Assembly: GCA_963682025.1 (NCBI GenBank)
Contig: OY821518.1
Span: 305,325,429 to 305,389,428 of the forward strand
Length of the DNA: 64,000 nt
Direction: 5' to 3'
Source of the DNA: Cordilura impudica
Lineage: Eukaryota; Arthropoda; Insecta; Diptera; Scathophagidae
Shown: positions 21,700-32,360 of the stretch, one piece after another
Layout of the letters: each line of letters begins with the position of its first letter
How positions within the stretch are numbered: position 1 is the first letter of the stretch
The notes under the pieces: generated by a model
The model's database searches: none
What the model was told of the DNA's origin: nothing
Seen by the model: only the letters and a program-made list of their open reading frames with translations
Position numbers and translations under genes: made by a program

Positions 21700-23345
21700 C
21701 TAAAAAGAGTTAACAATATTTTTAGTTTTATTATTCTGGCAGTAAATTAATAAATTTGCTGGCTTTTCAATACGGGAAAAACAACCGTTTTCGAGGTCCA
21801 AACCACATATTAGCAACGATTGTTCTTGAGATTTATTAATGGTCATGGTAAAGCCCAATCTGCTCGGAAATTGCAATCTTTTGAATGTTATCGGTGTATC
21901 GATAGCAATCATAGGAATTCTTGGCAGCAAGACATGTTCTCCTTTAAATTTGCCTTTAAGAATTGTGGCCTCAATAACATTGGGCATTATTCTCTCAACA
22001 ATTTACCTGGTTCCATTACATAGTCTCGGAGCGTTGAGGTTGCGTAGCATAATTATTGCAGAACCAACTTTGAATTTTAATATATGTGGAGGTAGATCGG
22101 GCACATCAAGTGAATTAAAAACAAGTAAGAAAATTATAGTCGGTCTAGACCGACTATACGATACCCTATACCATGCGTTTAGAGACCCTATCTCTCAGGC
22201 CCAACTAACTGGATATAGAAAATAAGCATAAACCAAATTTGAGTGGGATTTTTATTAATTTTTTCGGCTGCAGATATGAAAAAGTCCATATCGGATGCTA
22301 TCTCTATATGGGGACTAGGCCCAAAAATGGACCGATCCTGACCATGTTTGGTGAAGTCTCTTGTATTTTGCAAAAATATATACAAACAAAATTTGAGAAG
22401 AATCAGTGCAATATTTTTCTTTTTTGATAGATTTAAGTGAAGATGGGGAAACAGCTCTATATTGGGCCTATGACTAAGAGTTGTCCAATAGGGTTATTTT
22501 TGGACTACTGATTAATGGATGTAATATATACATACAAACCCAATTTGACTAAGATTTGTATGATAATTTGGATCTTATGGCAATATATGTCGATTTCATA
22601 GGGGTCATTTGTATGGGGGCTAGGTCTAAACATGGACCGATTCTCACCAATTTCAACAGCGTTCATACTATGGCCAATGAAAGCTTAAATACCAAATTTC
22701 ATCAAAATATATTCATATTTGCGACCTGCAGTTTGATTACAAAGTTTACATGGACACACAGACGGACGGACGGACGGACATTGTTAAATCAACTCAAAAA
22801 GTGATTCTGATTCGATCGGTATAATTAAAGATGGGTCTAGGTCAAATATTTTTGTTTGTTACAAACAGCAGCACAAAGTCATTATACCCAAACCACATAG
22901 TGGTATAGGGTATAAATACTGTTGGATAATTGACTGCTTCATTTTCTTCAACAACACTATCCATAGATTTGAAAGAAAACGTTTCGGAATCAATTATGTC
23001 CTGAATAACAACATTAACATTACCAACATCGAAATTTTTTCCGGCTAAAATAGTTCTTTCACTTAACCAAGTAGTTGTTTTGAAAATTGGTCAGCCATTG
23101 GATCACGGATAACAATGAGAGCTCCACCAAAAAGTCTTTCATTGCCTTTCAAATCTTTTAAAGTTCTATGTAATGCTTCTAAGGAATGTTTATAAGCCAT
23201 GTTACATTCATCCCAAATAATAATATTGCATTTTTGCAGAACTTTTGCCATATGTTTTTTTATATTACATATGCATTCTCATTCGTTTGAACGCTTAACG
23301 GTGATTTGAGTGCTGAATGAGCTGTACGACCACCATGCAATAACT
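21700..23345 (-). pseudogene. Helitron Pif1-like helicase relic, split by HINE copy F
   Basis: Reading from 23345 down, LLHGGRTAHSALKSPL is followed, after a frame slip near 23260, by MAKVLQKCNIIIWDECNMAY (Walker B, DE). Next comes FGGALIVI, then a deletion, then FSKQLL and WLSERTILAGKNFDVGNVN, and VVEENEAVNYPTVF. At that point HINE copy F intervenes. The same frame resumes at 22121 with NSLDVPDLPPHILKFKVGS, AIIMLRNLNAPRLCNGTR and, after one TAA, VERIMPNVIEA, LQFPSRLGFTMTINKSQ. The YVACSRV block (SF1 motif VI) has been deleted: CFS runs straight into RIEKPANLLIYCQNNKTKN, then stop. The N-terminal Rep domain, Walker A and several motifs are gone, so it is dead. Confidence 0.85.
22122..22914 (-). 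mobile_element. HINE copy F, inside the Helitron helicase
   Basis: Full-length, with all landmarks, including the perfect palindrome (22139-22156) and a short GGAC run at 22761-22778. The helicase reading (...NYPTVF | NSLDVPDL...) resumes on its far side, fixing the insertion point inside a T run (A run on the plus strand). Counting the Ts needed to keep the frame, the element itself accounts for two of the eight. Confidence 0.93.
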
Positions 23346-23832
23346 TTGCGGTCCTTTTTGGGTTAGAATATTTGTATACAAAAACGTTTGTGTATTTTGT
23401 AACTTATAAAATTTAAATAAATTTGACAATTCATTATTTTTCAAACGCCAGGTCAAACAAAAAAATTTTTGGCATCATCTAACATACATATATGTACATT
23501 CTTAGTTTCAGTAAAATCGCACCGTAAATAAGAATATTCGAAATGACTTTACCCCAGCGCCACCTATCGGGTCCATTTATACATACAAAAATTTCCAATG
23601 ATAAAACATACATATATTCTGAATTGCAGTCAAATCGCACTGAAAATAGGAATTTTGTTTATAACTTGACCCCAATGCCAGCTAGAGGGTTAAAACTAAA
23701 AATATCACAGAAGAGCGCGAACCAAACCTATGGTGCAAATCTTAGCTCGACAGCTCTTATGGTTCCGGAGATCATTCATTACAAACAAATGTACCAACGT
23801 TTATATATATATAGATATATATGTATATGGGG

Positions 23833-24413
23833 GTTTCATGTCAAGTGCACCAACTTTGAAAACCGATGTCTTCCGATCAGGATAAAATTTGCACCAAGAT
23901 TAGTCCTATTGAATAGTAGTTTAGACACAATTTTTCAACAAGATCGATCCAGAATTCTCTGAGTTAGAGGGTGTCAAAATTTGACATTTTGACCAAACAG
24001 GGGTTTTTTCTCATCCATGTAACTTTTTACCTATTTCTCTTAGCGAAATTCGTCCCTGACAGAATAGATAGTTATTTCTTCAATCTTTCGGAAAAAAAAT
24101 TTAAAAAAAAAACTTGCTTGACTTTTTTTGCAAATCAAAAATTTTTTTGGGTTTTTTTTAATATTTTTTTCCGAAAGACTGAAGAAATAGCTATCTAAAC
24201 TATTTGGGACAGTAGGTAAAAAGTTACATGGATGAGAAAACACACCTGTTTGGTCAAAATGTCAAATGTTGATCCCCTCTAACTCAGAGAATTCTAGAAC
24301 TATCTTGTTGAAAAATTGTTTAGAAACTACTATCCAATAGGACTAACCTTGGTGCAAATTTCTTCCCGATCGGAAAACATCGGTTTCAAAAGTTGGATCA
24401 CTTGACATGAAAC
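23833..24413. mobile_element. Foldback MITE (581 bp)
   Basis: The ends are GTTTCATGTCAAGTG and its complement. The two halves (23833 to about 24100, and about 24140-24413) are reverse complements with scattered mismatches: AACTCAGAGAATTCT, CATGGATGAGAAAA and GGTGCAAATTT all appear in both orientations. The centre is an A/T-run segment. No transposase, and no clear target duplication. Superfamily unknown. Confidence 0.75.
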
Positions 24414-24502
24414 GTATTTATATTAGGCTGGGTCAATTATTTATACTCCATGGGCTCATCGCGATTCTGGTACTATGAGCTATAACAAGTATATTTGACC
24501 AA

Positions 24503-24609
24503 GGAACCATAACTCTAAAATCATTTTCGAACCCTCCAAAATTTCGATGATAAATTTGATTTATGTCGAAATTTTGGAGGGTTCGAAAATGATTTTACAG
24601 GTATGGTTC
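24503..24609. repeat. Short palindrome with 47-bp arms
   Basis: GAACCATA...AAAATCATTTTCGAACCCTCC...AAATTTCGA at 24503-24549 is mirrored at 24563-24609 with about four mismatches around a 13-base loop. Such near-perfect arms would form a strong cruciform or RNA hairpin. No second copy is found in the window. Confidence 0.75.
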
Positions 24610-25149
24610 CCGTTTAATAAATTTAAAATGTTAAGTAAGTAAGGTGTGTCCCCTAATTATAATGTCATTTAATTACTTACTATATTTTCAATAAGATGGA
24701 CTGTAAGGTCAGAATACTTTCTATACAAGCTTTGTAGCTAATGAAGAGTACACACAGCAAGACATGAACTTTTTGGACTAACGGCACATTTATAGAACAA
24801 CAATGACAAAACTGAAAGTTTAGTTAACAGTGCCGTCAGTGTCTGTCTTTTCGGTGTTTTAAGTTATTGAATATTTAAAACTGCTTTAAAATATCATGAG
24901 GCACACAAATTGAGCTAAGGTCTTCGTTGGTGCGCTATAATTGATATCGTGGACCCTGTAACAAATGTCGGTGTTGTGTTTAATGGAACTCTAACTTGCT
25001 CACATCACGTTAATCAATCCTGTGGCACAATTTATAGTATGTTAAAAAGCTTAAGGTTAATACAGCACTTTAGTAGACCAAAAATCAGATTGCTACTTGC
25101 GAAAGCATATCTATTACCAACTTACTAGATTCATTTGAGGATGTACTCG
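24610..25149. other. Unassigned AT-rich stretch
   Basis: No gene, repeat or element end recognised. Confidence 0.35.
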
Positions 25150-25454
25150 TACAAAGATATATAGCATTTAATATTTACTTTGTATTGGGTGCCACGTACA
25201 TTGGGCCGATCGTGCCCATTTTTCGTCCGACTACTCACGTTAATAACAGATGAGCTCAGACAAATTTACAAAGCTCTCCCTGTCATAGTACGCAATATGT
25301 ATGATATTAAAAATTCACTGTGAGAAGTGACACACCTTCCAAAATTACCAAAATAATTTATAGCCTATAAAATTTCAGGAAGATTGCTATAATAGTTTAA
25401 CCTGCTATAAATTGTAAACAAACTAATATACATACTTTCGCTTTTATATAAAGA
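25150..25454 (-). mobile_element. Diverged short-Helitron fragment (5' part)
   Basis: On the minus strand the 5' end TCTTTATATAAAAGC follows an A. Satellite-unit text then follows (GGGTGCCACG, GGGCCGATCGTGCCCATTTT, ACTCACGTTAATAACAGATGAG). It is related to the complete copy at 10664-11455, but only two units are left and no CTAG end is identified. Confidence 0.6.
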
Positions 25455-26423
25455 TAGATATTAAAACAGTTAATTCCCAGCTTTTTTGTAATTTGACTTT
25501 TTAACGGATTAATTCGAAAGGTCTTTTATGCGCTAAAAAATTAAATGAAAACCATGCGCCAAAATATACATTTATAAAGAAATATTTTTATTTTCATAAA
25601 AAAAATTCGTTACATTTTTAAAGTAATAAATATAGAATCTTAGATCACAAAGTATTTTTAAAAATAACGATAAAAAATATACAATGAAAATCACAGTCAG
25701 CAGAAAAAATATGCACTTAAAATATGCAAAAAGAAAGATATATTCGTACATTTCTAACAAAATATTTAAGAATACGAATTTTTAGCAAAATATGCAAAAA
25801 AAACAGTCAATAGTAGCACGTTGCCATATTGTTGTATTTTTCTGTGGTTCGGAAAAGTTTTTTTTTTAAACTAATTTTGGGCAACAGGCTACAAACCTGC
25901 ATTTGTATGAAAGTCACAGCTGTGTAAATTCCAATGGTTCGAATGCAAAAATGTCTCTGTCTATTCTAAATAAATATCAACTAATGGTTTAGTCGCCTTA
26001 AATTGTTAAAATAAAACTTACAGATCAAACCATTTTGAGTACATATTTACGTCCACATTTATTACAAATCTTACTTGCGTTGGTCGCCAATACTTCACTG
26101 CACAAATGGCGGTAATTTCAAATTTTGTGTGTATTTTGAGACACTTACTAATTCCGAATTTCTCTAATGTATGTTTGTAGTTGGGAGTGTTGACTTATTA
26201 TATCTTATTGTTTAAGAATCGGTTATCATAAACATCATGATTTTTTCTTTTTCATAAATTTTGATGTGTAATAATCTATACGCGCAGGGGGCTAAATTTC
26301 AAAAACTGCGTAACATGTAAGCGTAACATGTGACCGTAAGATGTGAGCGTAACATGTGAGTCGTAAGAAAATATGTGATTGTATTGGTGAAAAAATTATG
26401 ATATGATAACCTGTTTGAAAACT
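25455..26423. other. AT-rich stretch, no gene seen
   Basis: No element ends or coding similarity. Near 26305-26360 there is a run of TAACATGTGA/GCGTAACATG words, a minor tandem repetition next to the large A-rich array. Confidence 0.4.
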
Positions 26424-28607
26424 AAAAAATGAAAAATGAAAAATGAAAAATAAAAAATGAAAAATAAAAAATTAAAAATGAAAAATAAAAAATTTAAAAA
26501 AAAGGAAAAATTGAAAATTAAAAATAAAAAATTAATAATAAAAAATTAAAACTAAAAAATTAAAAATAAAAATTGAAAAATAAAAAACGAAACATGAAAA
26601 ATAAGAAATGAAAAATGAAACTATAATTAAAAATGAATAATGAAAAATAAAAAAAGAAAAATAAAAAATAAAAAATTAAATATAAAAAATTAAATATAAA
26701 AAATTGAAAAATAAAAATGAAAAATGAAAAATTAAAAATGAAAAATAAAAATAAAAAATGAAACATGAAAAATAAAAAATGAAAAACGAAAAATAAAAAA
26801 TGAAAAATAAAAAAATTAAAAATGAAAAATAAAAAATGAAAAATGAAAAATAAAAAACGAAAAATAAAAAATGAAAAATTAAAAATAAATTAAAAATGAA
26901 AAATGAAAAATAAAAACAAGAAAGAAAATTATAGTCGGTCTAGACCGACTATATGACTATACCATGCGTTTAGAGACCCTATCTCTCAGGCCCAACTAAC
27001 TGGATATAGAAAATAAGCATAAACCAAATTTGAGTGGGATTTTTATTAATTTTTTCGGCTGCAGATATGAAAAAGTTCATATCGGATGCTCTATCTATAT
27101 GGGGACTAAGCCCAAAAATGGACCGATCCTGACCATGTCTGGTAAAGTCTCTTGTATTTTGCAAAAATATATGCAAACAAAATTTGAGAGGAATCAGTGC
27201 AATATTTTTGTTTTTTGATAGATTTAAGTGAAGATCGGGAAGCAGCTCTATATGGGGCCTATGACTAAGAGTTGTCCAATAGGGATCACTTTTTGTACCA
27301 ATTTGACTGAGATCTATATGATAATTTGGATCTTATGGCAATATATGTTGATTTCATAGGGGTCATTTGTATGGGGGCTAGGTCTGAACTTGAACCGATT
27401 CTCACCAATTTCAATAGAGTTCATCCCATCAAAATATATTCATATTTGCGACCTGCAGTATGATTACAAGCTTTACATGGACACACAGACGGACGGACGG
27501 ACGGACATCGTTAAATCGAATCAGATAGTGATTCAGATAGTGATTCTGATTCAGAAAGTGATTCTGATTCGATCGGTATAATTAAAGATGGGTGTAGGTC
27601 AAATATTTTTGGTTGTTACAAACAGCAGCACAAAGTCATTATACCCAAACCACATAGTGGTATAGGGTATAATGAAAAATGAAAAATAAAAAATGAAAAA
27701 TGAAAAATAAAAAATTTAAAAAAAGGAAAACTTAAAAATAAAAATAAAAAAATTAAAAATAAAATTTGAAAAAAAAATTTAAACATGAAAAATAAAAAAC
27801 GAAAAATAAAAAAGGAAAAATTAAAAATAAATTAAAAATGAAAAATAAAAAATGAAAAATAAAAAAAGAAAAACGAAAAATTAAAAATGAATAATGAAAA
27901 ATGAAAAATGAAAAATAAAAAATTAAAAATGAAAAATAAAAAATGAAAAATGAAAAATAAAAAATGAAAAATAAAAAACGAAAAATAAAAAATGAAAATT
28001 TAAAATAAATTAAAAATGAAAAATGAAAAATAAAAAATAAAAAATGAAAAATGAAAAATAAAAAATGAAAAATGAAAACTAAAAAATGAAAAATGAAAAA
28101 TAAAAAATTTAAAAAAAGAAAAAATTAAAAATAAAAAATAAAAAATTAATAATAAAAAATTAAAACTAAATAATTAAAAATAAAAATTGAAAAATAAAAA
28201 ATGAAACATGAAAAATAAGAAATGAAAAATGAAAAACTAAAATTAAAAATGAATAATGAAAAATAAAAAATGAAAAATGAAAAATGAAAAATGAAAAATG
28301 AAAAATGAAAAATTAAAAATGAAAAATAAAAAATTAAATATAAAAAATTAAAAACAAAAAATAAAAAATGAAAACTGAAAAATAAAAAATTAAATATAAA
28401 AATGAAAAAAGAAAAATAAAAATTGGAAATGAAAAATGAAGAAAAAATTAAAAATGAAAAGAAAAAGTAAAAATTAAAAATGAAATATTAAAAAATAAAA
28501 AATTAAAAATTAAAAACAAAATTAAAAATGGAAATGAAAAACGAAAAATGAAAAACGAAATATTAAAAATAAAAAATAAAAAACGAAAAATTAAAAATTA
28601 ACCGGTT
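26424..28607. repeat. A-rich array (TGAAAAATAAAAA-type), interrupted by HINE copy G
   Basis: About 1.43 kb of array (26424-26916 and 27672-28607) built of AAAAATGAAAAATAAAAAAT-like words with drifting period. There is higher-order structure: the marker AAATTTAAAAAAAGGAAAA recurs at about 26491, 27712 and 28105 (one G lost in the last). A block of about 180 bases following the first marker (through GAAACATGAAAAATAAGAAATG and AATGAATAATG) recurs after the third. The strand is strongly polarised, with A on the plus strand and almost no T runs. Confidence 0.85.
26917..27671 (-). mobile_element. HINE copy G, within the A-rich array
   Basis: The end motif is CAAGAAAGAAAATTATAG (one base off the family CAAGTAAG). 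The palindrome is perfect, and the following motif is shortened (GACTATATGACTATACC). Two small deletions lie at 27290-27305 and around 27430. Beside the GGAC run, the GTGATTCTGATTC word is repeated three times (27522-27572), a local slippage not seen in other copies. Both flanks are the same A-rich array. Confidence 0.9.
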
Positions 28608-29931
28608 AAAATAATAAATAATAATAAATATTTTTATATTAACAGAGCCCCTGCAGTTGATTGCTATAAGTGATACGCTTTCTGTTTGATTTTAAGAAAG
28701 TGCTAATATCCCTAATTACTAGCTGTTTACACATCTCCCCTGCGATCGGACTCACATGATTTTTTTTTTATTGTTGCCAAGTTACTGCAAACTTTCAAAG
28801 TCATCTAACGTTAATTCATTTTAGTTAATTTAACAAACTTTTATATTTCTACCAAATATTTTTGTATAAGCAAAAATATAAAACCCTCTTAGCTTACAAA
28901 AAAAAAAATAGCAACAACACGAATCAGGTTGTTAACTAATGCCCTTTCCTTCAAACCTCCTAAAAAAGCAGCACATTTAAATATGTAAAATGTTGAAAAT
29001 GAAGCTGTTTTATTTGTTTTTTGTTTACTTCTAATGCTACAACGATCTAATAATCATTTTGTAATGCTTTGAGCATTCATAAATACCATAAATTAGATAA
29101 TATATATACAGAGTAAGAAATTTAGCAACGACAACAGAACATTATACGAAATTATATAAACAACAGCAACAACAAACCACATACCAGAGCCAGTCATACT
29201 ATATAGACTGACTGACTGGCAACATCAGAAAGGCAGACGACTAACTACGAATAAGATACCACACTGAAATGTACCAGCCTAAATAATAACAAAAACAATT
29301 TCTTATTTTGCCTGCCATTATTCGGGCACAATGCCAAACTAAGACAACCAACAAACAACATTTTTAAATTGTTGCCTTTTTATAATAACTGATGCTGGTT
29401 TATGATGCTGCTGGATTAAGCTTATGCATGAATATAACGCTTTGTATGTTTAGAGTATAAGTTATGTTTGCGGAAGTCACGGCAGTTGTCATGACCAACT
29501 ACAAAATAAAGATTCCAGCAGCTGGCCTAGAAAACTATATTTTTTAATCTTTTAATTATTTATATTTAAAATTAATTAGGTGGACACAATAATTCTTGTT
29601 TATTGAAAAAATGAATTCTTTTAGTTTTCAGAAATTGGTTTTTAAAGAGGACATCCTGGGGGTACATAACCAAGGCTATCAACTGCGTGTCTTTGGCGCT
29701 ATTTTTAGTGCTTTTTAAATTTTCGACGCGCAAATATTTGGACTTAGTACTTAGTGCTCCTTTTTAAATCAGTGACATCATTTAATGTTGAAATTCTCTA
29801 AAGTACATGTTATATGTTATATATAGAACCGACAGCCTTTGAAATCTCCTAGCGGTCACAACTTCCTCATTAGTCGTAGAATTTATTCTTAAGATAAATA
29901 AACTAATAAATAAATAATAAATGTTATATAT
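28608..29931. other. AT-rich stretch, no gene seen
   Basis: CAA-rich noncoding sequence around 29130-29180 and a GACTGACTGACTGG run near 29206-29219. No gene or element recognised. Confidence 0.4.
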
Positions 29932-30224
29932 GTTGAATCCACAATTGAATTTTGCAATGCAGTGAAAGCATATAATAATGCAACTGATTTAAATCCATTT
30001 GTAGCTTTAGCTAATTTTCTTGTTATACTTTTGTCGCTCCCTTATTCAAACGCTGAAGTTGAAAAAGACTTTAACGACATGAACCTTTTCAGATCCAAAA
30101 TAAAAACTCGCATGTAATTTCATTCAGTCACTGCTTTACTTCACATAAAAGATGGATTTAAAGTGAAAAATTACTGTTGCGAAAGATATCAAATACCTGT
30201 TGTAGTAAAATATTTTAATTAAGA
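29932..30224 (+). pseudogene. hAT transposase C-terminal dimerisation-domain relic
   Basis: Reading from 29932 gives FVALANFLVILLSLPYSNAE, VEKDFNDMNLFRSKIKTRM, a TAA, then in the same frame FHSVTALLHIKDGF and KVKNYCCERYQIP before a stop. The LP-SNAEVE-F--MN---SK-R-RM pattern is the hAT C-terminal (hATC) dimerisation domain. The premature TAA and the absence of the catalytic core upstream make it a fragment. Possibly unrelated to the hAT-like foldback at 13891. Confidence 0.8.
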
Positions 30225-31009
30225 ATAATGATGTTTTTAAAACATCAGAAATTGAAATTCAAACCGTTTTGTGGCCGGATGAAAGTAATGATGATGAAAC
30301 AATACATTTTCATATAAGAATGTGATATTTTAAATTACAAATTTTAATTAGAAATAATTTCTTTATATAGAATACAAAGAATATTTAATATGCTTTTTTA
30401 TTTTTTATAATTTTATTTTTATTTCTTTGTTTTACGTTATTTAATATTATTTTGAGTTTTTTTTTTTTACTTTTCACATTTAAAAACAGTATTTGTGAAT
30501 TAATTTTCTTTTAATTAAAGAAAAAAATATATGTACATACTTATATAAATAAATAAAATGCACAAATAAAAAACCAACCCATAAAAACAAAGTTTATATT
30601 ATACTCCCATTATTTGTAAGTTAATTTATCATCATGTAGTTAAACAATTGATCAAAAATCAAAAAAAAAAAAAAAATATTTTGCAACAATTTTTTGGAAA
30701 AAAATAATTTGTTATTGCATTTTTGTCGTCGCCACGAGTCTGCCTGCAAAGTTTTAGATCGATTGGATCATGGGAAAATTGTAAAAAATTTATACAAAAT
30801 TTTGTCCCAAGACAAGCGGACACTATTTTTGTAAATTAATTTACCATCATGTAGTTAACTCATTGATTGACTTGTAATGAAACATGTCTAGAAAAATATC
30901 TATTCGAAAAATCATAATTTTTTTTGCGATCTAGTTGGTTGCCTTAATCATAAACAACATAAACCTTCGGCAAGCACCAAGAAATGTTTTATCAAAAGTC
31001 ACAGCAATA
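30225..31009. other. AT-rich stretch with a spaced direct repeat
   Basis: GTAAGTTAATTTATCATCATG (30616) and GTAAATTAATTTACCATCATG (30831) are direct copies about 215 bases apart, both followed by TAGTTAA and then ATTGAT. Nothing else is recognised. Confidence 0.5.
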
Positions 31010-31782
31010 ACAATTAAGAAAATTATAGTCGGTCTATACCGACTATACGATGCCCTATACCATGCGTTTGAGACCCTATGCCTAACTAACGCTTATGCCT
31101 AACTAATTATATATAGAAAGTAAGCATAAACCAAATTTGAGTGGCATTGTTATTTTTTTTTTTCCTTCGGATATGAAAAACTTAATATCGGATGCAAAAT
31201 AGGAATAGGTCGAAAATTGGACCGATCTTGACCATATTTGCTAAAGTCACTTATTTTTTTCAAAAACATATACAAACCAATTTTGAGAAAAATCAGTGCA
31301 ATATTTTTGTTTTTTGATAGATTTAGGTGAAAATCGGAAACAAGCTTCATATGGGAGCTATAACTAAGTATTTTCTTATAGGATTTATTTTCAGACTACA
31401 GATAAATGGATGTAATAAACGTGCACAAACATAATTTTACCGGATTCTATATTTAAGCCAATCTCATAGGAGTCAATTGTATGGGGACTAGGTCTGAACA
31501 TGAACCGATTTTCACCAAATTCAACAGAGTTCATGCTATAGTCTATAGGAGCTCAGATACCAAATTTCATCAAACTATATTCATATTTACGACCTGTTGT
31601 TTGATTACAAGTTCAACATGGACACACAGACGGGCGGACGGACGGACATCTCTAAATCGACTCAGAAAGTGATTCTGAGTCGATCGGTATAATAAAAGAT
31701 GGGTCTAGGTCAAATATTTTTGGTAGTTACAAACATCAGCACAAAGTCACTATACCCTGACCACACAGTGGTATAGGGTATA
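31010..31782 (-). mobile_element. HINE copy H, diverged full-length
   Basis: All parts are present but more substituted than most copies. The palindrome is broken by one change (AGTCGGTCTATACCGACT), the inverted motif reads ATGCCCTATACC, and the GGAC run is GGGCGGACGGACGGACATC. The start reads CAATTAAGAAAATTATAG. Probably one of the older insertions. Confidence 0.88.
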
Positions 31783-32360
31783 AAAATGATTTCTATTTTA
31801 AGCAGTAATCGTGAAGAAACGTGTAATTTCTGGAAACTTAACTGACTGTGTGATAAACACATTAAAGGTAATTAATAATACAATTTAATTATATTTTTAA
31901 AAGTTTTTTTTACATAACATACTTAAAAAAATTTTTGTCGGTTTTTCTTTTTTGCTGGGAAGCATAAATTTACCAATGTAACTATTTAAATTAAGACAAA
32001 AATAGTATAAATATTTAGCCCCCTCCTTAAGTGCTGTTAATTCCGCCTACTAAGTTTCGTTGCTGATTTTTAATAACAAATACTACGAATAAGCTTCATT
32101 AACACAAAAATAATGAGAAGGTGTTTTTAAAGAAACAAAACCAAGTTAAAGTACAATGTACGGGAATTTATGTTTATGCAAATACTTATAGGAGACAAGG
32201 AAGCAACAGAACTGTAAACAAGATCATGAAAAACGAATTATTGCGCCGTTCTTCAAAATTGAACTATTGGTTGCACACATGAAAAAAATTTGTATATTCT
32301 GAAAAAGGAGAAAGAAACAAAATGCTCGTGTATCCCACTTTTTCTATATCAATTCGTATA
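31783..32360. other. AT-rich stretch, no gene seen
   Basis: No recognisable feature between HINE copy H and the Tigger element. Confidence 0.4.

Larger units (their letters stand above)
21491..23815 (-). mobile_element. Internally deleted Helitron carrying a HINE
   Basis: On the minus strand the 5' end reads TCTATATATATATAAACG after an A (23816). The 3' end has the stem GGCAAA/TTTGCC and GAGTCCAGCTAG, ending at 21491. The base after CTAG is C rather than T, so the 3' flank has drifted. Inside, only part of the helicase is left; the HUH Rep nuclease is absent. Without the 793-bp HINE (22122-22914) the element is about 1.53 kb, against 5-6 kb for autonomous Helitrons. Its 5' end lies 17 bases from the foldback at 23833. 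Confidence 0.8.

Noticed and set aside
26560..26766. 68-residue frame in the A-rich array
   Set aside because: Translation of a simple repeat (F, L, I only).
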